NCBI RefSeq assembly: GCF_008802405.1
Contig: NZ_VZDO01000005.1
Coordinates: 62,001 to 126,000 of the forward strand
DNA: 64,000 nucleotides
From: Plantimonas leprariae
GTDB lineage: Bacteria; Pseudomonadota; Alphaproteobacteria; Rhizobiales; Rhizobiaceae
Reading direction: 5' to 3'
The position numbers were made by a program, and so were the translations under genes. Below the pieces are notes generated by a model. That model was not told the DNA's origin. It worked only from the letters and a program-made list of their open reading frames with translations, and did no database searches. How positions within the stretch are numbered: the first letter of the stretch is position 1; each line of letters opens with the position of its first letter. Below are positions 26,865 through 36,127 of the stretch, piece by piece.

Positions 26865-27045
26865 GACGCCTCCCTTCTTCTCGATCATGGGAACCACTCC
26901 ACGCACTGTCATTCCTAGAACATATCTGGTCCGTGATTGCCGAAGAGCTACGAGTTTCACTAAAAAGCTTGCGTGAAGCTGATTTTGTCGCACTTCCGAC
27001 CCAATCGCGCAGCGCTGCCGTTCCTGCGCCGGATGACCGCCGGGC
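26865..27045. other. AT-richer gap between the small protein and the Wza-like gene
   Basis: About 180 bp with no gene. Bases 26911-26990 are clearly poorer in GC than the surroundings. They include an inverted repeat (TTCAC near 26954 with GTGAA near 26972). It may hold a promoter for the small protein; no convincing -35/-10 pair was found. Confidence 0.3.
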
Positions 27046-28212
27046 TCAGTAGGAGTTCGTCGGAGCGGGAGCCGCATAGGTCGGTGCCGGAACCGGCGGG
27101 TTCAGCACCTGCAAGGCCTTGGCGAAGTTGATGACGCCGGCATTCGGCGCGTAGAGCGTGTCGCCCTTGCGCATCAGGAACGACTGCGTGAGGAAGAAGG
27201 ACTGCGTCTTCGTCATGTCGACGAGGTAGGCGACCGGCACCGGCGTCGCGCGGGAATCGTTCGGCGGCAGCGCGCCGAGACGCCGCGCGGTTTCGGCCGG
27301 CTCGTAGCGGAAGAGGTAGAGCTTCTTCGGGTTCGCCCGGTCGTCGGCGAGGCCGCCGGAGCGCGCCACGGCCTGCGCCATCGTCAGTTCGCCGGTCTCG
27401 AAGCGGTATTCGCCCGGGCTGCGGAACGCGCCGAGCGAGATGAAGCTCGGCGCCTCGGCCTTGACGAAGATCTGGTCGTTCGGCTGGACGTAGACGTTCT
27501 CGCCCGGCTCGGCGATCAGGCGGTCCATCGGCAGGCTGGCCCGCGAGGAACCGCGCAGCAGCGTGACGGAAGTCTCGCCGGGCGCGGTCTTCGGCCCGCC
27601 CGCCATCGCGATCGCGTCGAGCAGGCGCTCGCCCTGGCCGGTGAGTTGATAGCGGCCGGCGCTGTTGACGCCGCCGTTGACGGTGAAGCCGCTGCCGCCC
27701 GTCTCGGTCACCTGCACGGCGGCCTGGGGCGAGACGGACGAGCCCTTGAGGCTTGCCGCGATCTTGCTCTGCAGCGCCGCGGGGCTGCCGCCCGCGGCGC
27801 GGATGCGGCCGACGAAGGGCAGCGTCACGTAGCCGGCGGGGTCGATGCGGAACTTGCCGAGCGGCAGGGTCTTACTGCTCGCGGCCGAGAGGAGGCCTTC
27901 CTCGCCTGTGTCGAACACGGTGATGTCGACGGTGTCGCCCGGCCGCAGCACGTTGGAATCGAAGCGGCGGCCGCCGAGCGATGCGAAGCCGAGCGGTTCG
28001 CCCGCGCCGGCGAGCGACAGCGAGCGGTCCGACAGTTCGACCACCGGGAAGTTGCCCTGCGGCGCGGAGTTCGCCGTGCGCTCGATGCGCCCGGCGGAGG
28101 GGCCGGCGCCGGGCGTGCCGCAGCCCGACAGCAACGTTCCCGCAAGGAGCAGCAGCGGCAGTGCGCGCTTGATCCGCCGGTCGTTCCGGCTCGCCCTGTG
28201 CCGCTCGCTCAT
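27046..28212 (-). CDS. Polysaccharide export lipoprotein (Wza/OPX family)
   Basis: A 388-aa outer-membrane polysaccharide export protein. The signal peptide ends in the lipobox LLSGC. The Poly_export region reads LRPGDTVDITVFDTGE...FRIDPAGYVTLPFVGRIRAAG. Two SLBB-like segments follow (VNGGVNSAGRYQLTGQGERLLDAIAMAGG and SLGAFRSPGEYRFETGELTMAQAVARSGG). It would form the export channel for exopolysaccharide, perhaps the one begun by the sugar transferase at 12169. No polymerase, flippase or Wzc-type kinase is in the window. It is 208 bp downstream of the T6SS operon on the same strand. Confidence 0.88.
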   Translation of the reverse strand: MSERHRASRNDRRIKRALPLLLLAGTLLSGCGTPGAGPSAGRIERTANSAPQGNFPVVELSDRSLSLAGAGEPLGFASLGGRRFDSNVLRPGDTVDITVFDTGEEGLLSAASSKTLPLGKFRIDPAGYVTLPFVGRIRAAGGSPAALQSKIAASLKGSSVSPQAAVQVTETGGSGFTVNGGVNSAGRYQLTGQGERLLDAIAMAGGPKTAPGETSVTLLRGSSRASLPMDRLIAEPGENVYVQPNDQIFVKAEAPSFISLGAFRSPGEYRFETGELTMAQAVARSGGLADDRANPKKLYLFRYEPAETARRLGALPPNDSRATPVPVAYLVDMTKTQSFFLTQSFLMRKGDTLYAPNAGVINFAKALQVLNPPVPAPTYAAPAPTNSY

Positions 28213-28420
28213 CCTGCCCGTCTTCCCCTCAAGCCCGTTCGGCGGGCGGCGAGCGCGTCACGCTTCCGCCGGATTTGCGACACTTTTGGCGCGGCGGCGC
28301 GGCTTTTCAACCCGGCTATTGATTTCCGTATCGCCGCTTGATGCGAATGGAGCACAGCTGTGTTGGATCGCGCACAGATTGTCTGCCGCATCGTTAAGCG
28401 CATACCGCCGGATCTCGGTC

Positions 28421-29827
28421 TCATCCCGAAGCGTCCGCTGGCAGACGAACATCCGCCACGACGGCGCTGACGTTCTCGCTCACTCCCCCGATCAACGCGT
28501 CCTCGATGAGACGCGCGGCGGCGGCACCTGCGATCAGCGCTTCGGCGACCGCTCGCTCGCCAAGCGTCTGAACCAGGCTCCGCGTGCACAGGAGCAACCG
28601 GTCGCCGTGGGCAGCCGCCTCCTCGATGGTGTCCGGATGGAACTGTCCCGGTCCGCCGACATGGCGCGACAGGCGTCGGCGAAGGCCGACCTCGACATGG
28701 TCGCGCGTCAAAAGCCGCATGGTGCCGTCGCGGAGCAGATATGCCCGCGCGTCGCCGGCCCAGACCACGGCGAAGCGGTTTGCGCCCGTGACGAGCGCGA
28801 CGACACCGGTACCCGACCCCTCGTCGCTGCTGGCCGCCCGGCCCGCCCGCATGAGCGCGTCGGCATGTCCGAGCGCGCCCTTCACGACCTGCAGCGCCTC
28901 TCCCGGCGTATCGGGCGCAGCGAGGCGATCCAGCCGCTCCACCACGAGCCGCGCCGCCGCCGCGGCTTCCGCTCCGTCGCCGATGCCGTCCGCGAGCGCG
29001 AGGATGCGCGGCCGGTCGAGCCGGCCGACCGCGTCGGCATTGATGCGCCAGCGGGTGCCGGGATGCGTCGCGCCGCTCGCCGAAACCGCGAGCACAGCCC
29101 TCTCAGGTGACGCTTGGACCGGTCGAGGGCGGACAACAGGGGCTGCCGGCACGACCTGTCGCGCGGGCAGCGGGACCGCTGACCGCGGCGGCACGACCCG
29201 CCGCTCGGGCGGCGGGCGCGGGGCACCGAGCATCGCCGTGAAGTCCGTTGCGCCAGGCAGGTCGTCCACCACCAACCGCTCGCCGCCGTCGCCGAGCCGC
29301 CACCAGCAGGAGCGGGCGTGGTCCGGATCGGCGCGGCGGAACAGCCTGAGGCCGACCGCCGGCATCTGCGGCGGCAGGCCTTCCAGCGTTTCGCGGACGC
29401 GCCCGAGCGCCGCGCCGTCCCGGCCGGCCGAGCCGACGGTCGCGGCGGCCGCCGCGTACCACCCGTCCGCCGCGCAGAGTTCGGCGAGCGTGCCCCGGTA
29501 CCTGTCGAGCCGGGCGAGCGCGATCAGCGGGAAGCGTCGCCCGACCCGGTCGCGGCTCGGCACCATCACGCCGCGGAGCGCCGCGCCGCCGGTGATCGCC
29601 GGACCCAGCGCGAAGCAACGGGCCGGCATCCGGTCGAAGCGCTCCGTCCACTCCTCGCCGAGCGTCCGGCGGCTTTCGGCGATGACCTGCTGCAGCCAGC
29701 GGTCGAGCCGGTCGCGCAGCGTCCGCGACAGCCCGTCCGACACGAAATCGCCCTCCGTCGAGACCTTGCCGAAATAGCCGGCCTCGACGCCCGTCTCCTT
29801 CGCCGCGATGCGCTGGACGAGCCCCAT
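28421..29827 (-). CDS. tagF: TagF-PppA fusion: T6SS repressor domain plus degenerate PP2C domain
   Basis: A 468-aa protein. The N-terminal half (residues about 10-190) is TagF: GYFGKVSTEGDFVSDGL, MPARCFALGP, MVPSRDRVGRRFPLIALARL. TagF blocks T6SS assembly post-translationally. After a Pro/Arg-rich linker, residues about 235-460 form a PP2C fold (ILALADGIGD, VWAGDARAYLL, HVEVGL), corresponding to PppA. The same fusion occurs in Agrobacterium. Oddly, three positions that normally bind metal are changed: NED is NAD, CSDGL is CTRSL, and the final DN is EN. The phosphatase may therefore be inactive. The ATG start is 5 bp after the tssM stop. The kinase PpkA that normally accompanies it is not found here. 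Confidence 0.85.
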   Translation of the reverse strand: MGLVQRIAAKETGVEAGYFGKVSTEGDFVSDGLSRTLRDRLDRWLQQVIAESRRTLGEEWTERFDRMPARCFALGPAITGGAALRGVMVPSRDRVGRRFPLIALARLDRYRGTLAELCAADGWYAAAAATVGSAGRDGAALGRVRETLEGLPPQMPAVGLRLFRRADPDHARSCWWRLGDGGERLVVDDLPGATDFTAMLGAPRPPPERRVVPPRSAVPLPARQVVPAAPVVRPRPVQASPERAVLAVSASGATHPGTRWRINADAVGRLDRPRILALADGIGDGAEAAAAARLVVERLDRLAAPDTPGEALQVVKGALGHADALMRAGRAASSDEGSGTGVVALVTGANRFAVVWAGDARAYLLRDGTMRLLTRDHVEVGLRRRLSRHVGGPGQFHPDTIEEAAAHGDRLLLCTRSLVQTLGERAVAEALIAGAAAARLIEDALIGGVSENVSAVVADVRLPADASG

Positions 29828-29832
29828 CGCGG

Positions 29833-32800
29833 TCAGAGCCGCGTCGGGCAGCGGAAGCGCGACAGCGCGCCGGTGGCGAACGGGTTGATGATCGAGCCGA
29901 CCTGCACGTTGAACGCCGCGCTGGCGCCGCTCGCGTCGAAGGTCGCGCGGAACCGGTCCGGGCCTTCCTGCTTGATGCGCGCCTCGTCGAAGAGACGCAG
30001 CGCCGACCAGGGCCCGCCGCGCGACAGTGCCTTTTCCCAGCCGCCCGGCTGGAACACGACGCGCGCCAGGCTGCTGTCGCCGGTGGTGGCCGGCCAGGTG
30101 ATCGATTTCGGCTGGATCGGCCCGTGGAAATAGACGACGCGCGAACCGTCGATCTCCAGCACCACGGCGTTCGCGGCATCGGCCAGCGAGACCGGCGTGA
30201 TGTCGAGCCGGATCGCCGGCTTCTCGCCGGAGGGGAAGAAGGCCTGCCGGATGCGGCCGGCGAGCTCGAACGAGTCCAGCGCCTCGTCGCGCAGGCCGCC
30301 GGTGCCGAGCGCACCCTTCCAGCGCCATTCGCCGCCGGTCCTGTCGACGAAGGGCGCGAGCCGCGCCTCGAACTTCTCGAAGGTGCCGTTCGGCCCGAAG
30401 ACGCGGATGAAGTCGTCCATCGCGACGTCGCGGTCGGTGTTGCGGTCGAACGGGTAGCGTCCGGCGATCGCGGCCTGGCAGACCTTCGCGCCGTCGCCCT
30501 GCCACGCGGCGTCGAGCGAGTTGCGCGCCGTCTTCACCGCCAAGGCGTCGACGCCGGCGGCGAGGCTCCCCGTCCAGCGGCCGACCGGCTCCGGCAGCCG
30601 CCGCGTTTCGGCGAGGAGCGCCTGGTTGGCGGCGACGAGCTGGCCGTCGACGTCGAAGATCTGCGCGACCTCGGCCGAGGAGGAGGTGGCCCGCGACAGT
30701 TGCCCGTAGAGGCCGTCGACCAGCGGCGCGATCGCCTCGATCCGCGACTTGCCGTCCTTCGGCGCGACGAGCGCTTCGCGCAGATCCGCGTAGGGGTCCG
30801 GCACGGTGCTCGCGTCGAACGGCAGGCCCGCAGGAGCGGCGTTCGCCGACGTTACGAACGAACCCAGCGAGGCCTCCGCCGGCAGCGCCAGCGGCACGGC
30901 GCGCAGGTCGGTCGCGTCGGCGACCGACCTCGCCAGCGCCTCGATCGGCCGCGGCTCGGCGGCAAGGAGCCGCGCGGTCTCGGTCATGCCGGCAAGATCG
31001 GGGGCTGGCCGCACCTCGATATCGGCGAGCGTCGTCCGCCACGTCTCCTCGAATCTTGCAAAGTAGAGCTGCGTCGCGGCCTTCGCGACATCGTAAGGGG
31101 CGGGCGCCGCGGCGGCGGGCTCGCCCCGCACCCAGTATTCCTTCGCGACCGCCTCCGCCGCCGAGCCGATCCCCAGCAGCACCGCCGCCTGGAAGCCGTT
31201 CTTCGTGTAGAGGCCCTCGACGCCGTCGCTCATCGCCGCGCCCGAGCGGCGCGCGAAGGCCGGCGAGCCGACGACGCCGGCGGCATCCGCCGGCCGCCAG
31301 GCCGGCAGGGCGGCGACTTCCGGACGGGCGGCCAGGACGTCGAGCACCCGCTCCGCCGGCTGGATGCCGCGCACCTTGGCGCGGGCGTCGGCGACGAGCC
31401 GCGCGTCCGGCTGGATCGGCGCGATCGGCCGCTCCACCATGGCCTCGACATGCGCGGTCAGCGCTTCGCGCGTTCCGGTATTCCCGTCGCCGGGATAGAG
31501 CGCCGCGAAGATCCTCGCCGCCCGGTTCGCGGCGTAGTCCGGGTCGACCGGGCCGAGGCCGCCGAGCATGGCGTAGAGCTTCAGGGTGTCGAAGGTCTCG
31601 CCGGCCGGGCGGTCGGCGCGGCGCAGCTCGTTCTGGAGATGCACCATCAGGCGCGGCAGGAGCAGCGCGTTCAGCGCCCGCGCATAGGCGAGGCGGTGAT
31701 TGCCGGCGATCTTCTCGCGCTGGTCGAGGCCGAAGTCGATCGGCAGGGCGCGCGTGGCTTCGAAGCCGGCTTCCGCCTGCCGCAGCGCATCGAGCGCGGG
31801 GAGGACGCGGAGGAACTCCTCGTCGGCGACGTTCCGCACCGGGATGTCCTTGGCGAGCGCCGCGTAGCGCGCGCTGGCGGCGTCGGCTTCGTTTATCGCA
31901 GCGCGATTGTGGAGGAAGGCGGCCGTCCAGCCGGCGAACACCAGCGCCACCGCGCAGGCCGCGGCGCCCGCCGCCACGCGGCGCAGCATCAGCCGCCGGC
32001 CCGTCAGCCGCTTGTCGCGGGCGACGAGCGCGGCTTCCTCGAAGATCACGCCGGCGAAGAGGCGCGACAGGAAGTAGGAACGCTTGAGAGTGCGGGCCGA
32101 TCGTCCGGCCGCCGCCGTGACGGGGACCGGCATGTCTTCCAGCCCCTGCGTGCCGGACGCCAGGTAGACGCCGCGCACCAGCGGCGCGGAAACGAGCTTC
32201 GAGCCGGAGCAGAGTTCGGTCAGCACCTCGCGCATCGGGTCGCGCAGCCGCGCGAGCTGGGCCGGCAGGCGGAAGATCCGGCCGCGCTCCTCGATGTCCG
32301 GCTCCTGCTGCAACCGTTCCATCAGCATCGCCCCGACCCGGCCGCGCAGGAGCTCGAACTCGGAAACGAAGGCGTCCGGCACCTCCGTCCCGGTTTGGCT
32401 GAGCGGCAGATCGAAGGTCATGCCCCAGACCTGCTCGCGCTCCGTCCGTGCCAGCCCGTCGAAGAACGGCACGAAGCCGTCGAGGAGGTCGGCCTTGGTG
32501 AGGACGAGATAGACCGGCACGCGCGCCGCGAAGACCTCGTCCATCTCCGACAGGCGCTGGCGGACGGCGCGGACCTCGGCGAGCTGCTCGTCCGGGTCGC
32601 GGTCGAGGAGGTCGGCGATCGACAGCGTCACCACGACGCCGTTCAGCGGCTGGGCGCGGCGGTGCTTGCGCAGGAGCTTCAGGAAGCCGTGCCAGCCGGC
32701 CTTGTCGAGCCCTCGCGCATCGCCTTGCGTCGTGTAGCGGCCGGCGGTGTCGATGAGGATCGCCTCCTCGGCGAACCACCAGTTGCAGTTGCGCGTGCCA

Positions 32801-33324
32801 CCGACGCCGCGGACCGGCTCGGCTCCGAGCCCTTCGCCGAGCGGGAACTTCAGACCCGAATTGACGATGCTGGTCGTCTTGCCGGAGCCCGGCGCGCCCA
32901 TCACGAGATACCAGGGCAGCTCGTAGACCGTGCCGAAGCGGCGGCGCACGACCTTGCGGAGCAGCGCCATCGCCTCCTTCAGGCGGCCGCGCAGCACGTC
33001 GACCTCGGCTCTGGCTTCGGCGGCGGCCTGGCGCTCGCCGTCGCCGGCGACGGCGTCGATCATCGCCTTGTCGGCGCGGTCGCGGCGGAACCAGCTCCAG
33101 ATCACCCAGCCGAGCCAGCCGACGAAGACGACGCCGATGGCGATCAGCCGGTTCTTCTCCGGGGCCAGCGGCTGGAACGAGCCGAAGCCGACATAGGAGC
33201 CGTAGAACCAGATGATGATCGCGAGCGCGATCAGCCAGACCAGCGCGAGGAAGCGCCGCCCGAGGATCCCCGCATAGGAATCGACGTAGGCGCGGAGCGT
33301 GTAATAGAGGTTGAGCGGATTCAT
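29833..33324 (-). CDS. tssM: T6SS membrane-complex protein TssM (IcmF)
   Basis: A 1163-aa inner-membrane protein that with TssL anchors the T6SS trans-envelope complex. Two membrane segments occur at about residues 22-45 and 58-80. A cytoplasmic GTPase-like domain follows, with an intact Walker A GAPGSGKT (143-150) and LIDTAGRY. A third helix lies near residue 470, then a long periplasmic C-terminal part. The ATG overlaps the tssL stop (ATGA). No TssJ lipoprotein gene is present for its periplasmic end to bind, which is usual in Agrobacterium-type systems. Confidence 0.94.
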   Translation of the reverse strand: MNPLNLYYTLRAYVDSYAGILGRRFLALVWLIALAIIIWFYGSYVGFGSFQPLAPEKNRLIAIGVVFVGWLGWVIWSWFRRDRADKAMIDAVAGDGERQAAAEARAEVDVLRGRLKEAMALLRKVVRRRFGTVYELPWYLVMGAPGSGKTTSIVNSGLKFPLGEGLGAEPVRGVGGTRNCNWWFAEEAILIDTAGRYTTQGDARGLDKAGWHGFLKLLRKHRRAQPLNGVVVTLSIADLLDRDPDEQLAEVRAVRQRLSEMDEVFAARVPVYLVLTKADLLDGFVPFFDGLARTEREQVWGMTFDLPLSQTGTEVPDAFVSEFELLRGRVGAMLMERLQQEPDIEERGRIFRLPAQLARLRDPMREVLTELCSGSKLVSAPLVRGVYLASGTQGLEDMPVPVTAAAGRSARTLKRSYFLSRLFAGVIFEEAALVARDKRLTGRRLMLRRVAAGAAACAVALVFAGWTAAFLHNRAAINEADAASARYAALAKDIPVRNVADEEFLRVLPALDALRQAEAGFEATRALPIDFGLDQREKIAGNHRLAYARALNALLLPRLMVHLQNELRRADRPAGETFDTLKLYAMLGGLGPVDPDYAANRAARIFAALYPGDGNTGTREALTAHVEAMVERPIAPIQPDARLVADARAKVRGIQPAERVLDVLAARPEVAALPAWRPADAAGVVGSPAFARRSGAAMSDGVEGLYTKNGFQAAVLLGIGSAAEAVAKEYWVRGEPAAAAPAPYDVAKAATQLYFARFEETWRTTLADIEVRPAPDLAGMTETARLLAAEPRPIEALARSVADATDLRAVPLALPAEASLGSFVTSANAAPAGLPFDASTVPDPYADLREALVAPKDGKSRIEAIAPLVDGLYGQLSRATSSSAEVAQIFDVDGQLVAANQALLAETRRLPEPVGRWTGSLAAGVDALAVKTARNSLDAAWQGDGAKVCQAAIAGRYPFDRNTDRDVAMDDFIRVFGPNGTFEKFEARLAPFVDRTGGEWRWKGALGTGGLRDEALDSFELAGRIRQAFFPSGEKPAIRLDITPVSLADAANAVVLEIDGSRVVYFHGPIQPKSITWPATTGDSSLARVVFQPGGWEKALSRGGPWSALRLFDEARIKQEGPDRFRATFDASGASAAFNVQVGSIINPFATGALSRFRCPTRL

Positions 33325-34790
33325 CGCGTCTCTCCCGCCTCACCGGTCGCTCGCGTCGCCGCCGGGAACGCCCCCGCGCCCGATGGCCCGGCGACGAAGA
33401 TCTCGGTGCGCCGGTTGGCCTCGCGGCCCTCGTCGGTGCCGTTGTCGGCGATCGGCTGCGTCTCGGCGCGGCCTTCGTAGGCGACCGCGTCCCGGCCGGC
33501 GAAGCCGGCGAGCACGTCGGCCACCGCCTTGGCGCGCGCCTGCGACAGGTGCCAGTTCGACGGATACTGCGCCGTGCGGATCGGCACGTTGTCGGTGTGG
33601 CCGATGACGACCGCCTTCATCGCGTCGGCGGAGAGAGCGCCGCCGATCTTGTTCAGGAGTTCGCGGAACTCCGGCTTCACCTCGGCGCTGCCGGTGTCGA
33701 ATAGGCCCTTGTTCGAGAGGCGCACGAGGACGCCGTCGCGTTCCGGCTGGAGACGCACCGTGCCGGCGTCGGTCTCCGGTTTCAAGAAGCCGGCGAAGGT
33801 TTCGAACGGCGTCGGCTTCGGGGGCTCGGCCGGCACTGTCGCCGCCGGCTGCGTCACGGCCGGAACGGGCTGGGTCTCCGGCGGCTTCGGCGGCTCGGCG
33901 ACGGCGAGGAGGCTCGGCGCGTCGGTCGGGCCGAGCCCGGCCAGCGTCGCCAGCGTCGCGTCGGAGACGCGGTTCAGCGACTGGAGGAACAGGAGGTAGC
34001 CGAGCGCCAGCGCCAGGACGGCGAGCCCCAGCATCAGCCAGAGCGCGTTGGCGGTGCGCAGCGGCTTGTGCCGGGCGGCGAGGCCGCGCCAGTGCGGCGA
34101 GAGCTCGCGCTCGAAGGCGCCGAACTGGCCGCGCAGCGTGCGGTAGAGACCGTCGCGGATTTGCCCGAGTTCGAGCGAGCCGCGCGGTGAGACGCGGGTG
34201 CGGCCCTCGAAGGCGAGCGACAGGCAGAGATAGATGAGAAGGAGGATGTCGCGGTTCGCGCCGGGATTGCGGTGGAAGTGCTCGAGGAGGTCGAACACCC
34301 GGTCGCCGCCGGTGACGTCCATGTGGAAGGTCGAGACGAGGCCGGACTTCGCCCAGCCGCCGGAAACCCCCCAGGGCTGCGACAGCACGACGTCGTCGAC
34401 CGTCGCGCAGACGACGTAGTGCGCCGCGCGCGCCCGGTCCGGCGCGATGCGGGCGCCCGCGAGGTCGCGCTCGAAGGCCTTCACGGCGGCGAGCGTGGCG
34501 TCGCGGAAAGCCGCGATGTCCGGCCCGTCGGTTCGATGGCGCAGCGCGTGGGCGAGGTTCAGGAGCGGCGCGGCGCTCGCCACCATCGCCGGCACGTCAT
34601 CGCCGGCGATGCGGAAGTCCTTCAGGAAGTTCTCCGGCGCCCAGGCGGCGACCTGCGCGGCTTCGCCGGATGCGTCGGCGCGTACCGGCGCGATGTCGTC
34701 GAACACCTCGGCGATGCCGGCCGCGACGCGGTTGTCCGCTGCGAACCGGTCGTCGTTCTCGGCGGCGGGGCGGGTCAGGGTCTCGCTCAT
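33321..34790 (-). CDS. tssL: T6SS membrane-complex protein TssL with OmpA-like domain
   Basis: A 489-aa protein. The N-terminal cytoplasmic DotU/IcmH domain (residues about 50-235: NLAHALRHR, ARAAHYVVCATVDDVVLSQPW, FHMDVTGGDRVFDLLEHF) is followed by one membrane helix near 250. A Pro-rich periplasmic linker leads to a C-terminal OmpA peptidoglycan-binding domain (VIGHTDNVPIRT, SNWHLSQARAKAV, GREANRRTEIFV). The start is ATG 34790, overlapping tssK by four bases. In Agrobacterium TssL is the phosphorylated partner of Fha. Here two Thr residues lie in the first ten (MSETLTRPAA), but no kinase is encoded nearby. Confidence 0.93.
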   Translation of the reverse strand: MSETLTRPAAENDDRFAADNRVAAGIAEVFDDIAPVRADASGEAAQVAAWAPENFLKDFRIAGDDVPAMVASAAPLLNLAHALRHRTDGPDIAAFRDATLAAVKAFERDLAGARIAPDRARAAHYVVCATVDDVVLSQPWGVSGGWAKSGLVSTFHMDVTGGDRVFDLLEHFHRNPGANRDILLLIYLCLSLAFEGRTRVSPRGSLELGQIRDGLYRTLRGQFGAFERELSPHWRGLAARHKPLRTANALWLMLGLAVLALALGYLLFLQSLNRVSDATLATLAGLGPTDAPSLLAVAEPPKPPETQPVPAVTQPAATVPAEPPKPTPFETFAGFLKPETDAGTVRLQPERDGVLVRLSNKGLFDTGSAEVKPEFRELLNKIGGALSADAMKAVVIGHTDNVPIRTAQYPSNWHLSQARAKAVADVLAGFAGRDAVAYEGRAETQPIADNGTDEGREANRRTEIFVAGPSGAGAFPAATRATGEAGETR

Positions 34791-36127
34791 CCCTTCAGAG
34801 CCCACAGTTCGAGTTCGATGCCGGGGAACTCACCCGACAGGTGGAGGGCGATCGCCCCCGACGTGTCGAGCTGCTTCCACAAGGGCGCGGCGGTATCCAG
34901 CTCGAAGTAGACCGTGCCGGTGCGGTACGGGAGCTGGCGCGGCAGGACCGGCAGCGGGCGCACCGGAATGCCGGGCAGCGCGACGTTGACGAGCTCGGCG
35001 ATCCGCTCCACCGGGCCGACCTTGATCTGGTTCGGCAGCGAGCGGCGCAGCGCCTCGGCCGCCATGTCGGCGCGGACGGCGAGGACGAAGCCGGTGTCGC
35101 GCAGGAGAGTGCGGTCGTTGATCGTGCCGACGCGCACGCCGAAGCGCCGCTCCTCTAGCGGAACCTGCACCGCAGCCTGTTCGAGGACGGCCGAGAGCGA
35201 GGCGCGCAAATCCTCGAACACCGCTGCGAAGGTGGCCTGCAGGTCGTCGTGCCGGTAGGCGGGAAACCGCGCGGCGCGCTTGTCGGGCTTGGTGAAGGTC
35301 GAAAGCTCGCCCGCGAGCTGGATCGCCGCGCGGTGGAAATCCTCCGGGTGGATCACCGCGGCGTTGTCGACCAGATGGGCGAAGAGCGGCTCGACGCGGT
35401 TCAGCGTCTGGAGCAGGAGGAAGTCGCCGACCTCCGCCGTGCCCCGCACGGTCGGGTCGCCGATCCGCTCGGCGACGGCCTCGGCGCGGTGGCGCAGGAT
35501 GCCGAGGAGTTCAACGAGCAGGCGCTGCAGAGGCCCGTCCGCACCGCAGTTCATCGAGGGCGGCACGTAGTCCGGGTCGAGGATCACCGCCATGTCGGGC
35601 CGGACTTCGAGGACGCGGGCGAGGCCGACGCGCTCGAAGCCGGCGAGCTCGTCGCCGCTGACGAGGTGGCGGAGCTTCAGCCGCCCGACCTCGATCGGCG
35701 CGATGAAGTCGGTCTCGACATTCGCGTCCGGCGCCTCGAAGGGCGCGGCGACGATCCGGACGCTCGGCGCGCCGGCGCCGCCGTTCGTCGCCATGTCGGC
35801 GCGGCCGGGCTGGCGGACGGGAAGCGCTAGGAAGACCACGGCGTCTCGGAGATTCGGCGGCAGATCGATCGGCGGCGGCAGGTCGGCGTCGCCCGGCGCT
35901 TCCACCAGCGTCCCGTCCGGCAGGATGGCGCGGACGGCGGAGAGCGCAAAGCGGCCGATCTTCAGCGCCTCGCGGTCGACGACGATGTCGGTCACGCCCC
36001 AGGGGTAGGGGCGCGTGTCGCGCACGGCGTTGCGCACGAGGCGCTCCGTCCAGCGGTCGGCCTGCTGGAAATGCTGGACGCGCAGGAACATGCCCTCGCT
36101 CCAGGCGACGCGGTTCTCGTGCCTCAT
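34787..36127 (-). CDS. tssK: T6SS baseplate protein TssK
   Basis: A 446-aa baseplate subunit that links the TssEFG wedge to the TssL-TssM membrane complex. The opening ENRVAWSEGMFLRVQHFQQADRW and the later KIGRFALSAVRAILPDGT are family hallmarks. The length is normal. The start overlaps the tagH stop (ATGA), and its own stop overlaps tssL in the same way. Confidence 0.94.
   Translation of the reverse strand: MRHENRVAWSEGMFLRVQHFQQADRWTERLVRNAVRDTRPYPWGVTDIVVDREALKIGRFALSAVRAILPDGTLVEAPGDADLPPPIDLPPNLRDAVVFLALPVRQPGRADMATNGGAGAPSVRIVAAPFEAPDANVETDFIAPIEVGRLKLRHLVSGDELAGFERVGLARVLEVRPDMAVILDPDYVPPSMNCGADGPLQRLLVELLGILRHRAEAVAERIGDPTVRGTAEVGDFLLLQTLNRVEPLFAHLVDNAAVIHPEDFHRAAIQLAGELSTFTKPDKRAARFPAYRHDDLQATFAAVFEDLRASLSAVLEQAAVQVPLEERRFGVRVGTINDRTLLRDTGFVLAVRADMAAEALRRSLPNQIKVGPVERIAELVNVALPGIPVRPLPVLPRQLPYRTGTVYFELDTAAPLWKQLDTSGAIALHLSGEFPGIELELWALKG

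Noticed and set aside
30124-33480. Open frame of 1118 codons on the plus strand opposite tssM
   Set aside because: tssM on the other strand has a Walker motif and membrane segments. The antisense translation is low-complexity Arg/Glu/Ala/Gly with no recognisable domain.
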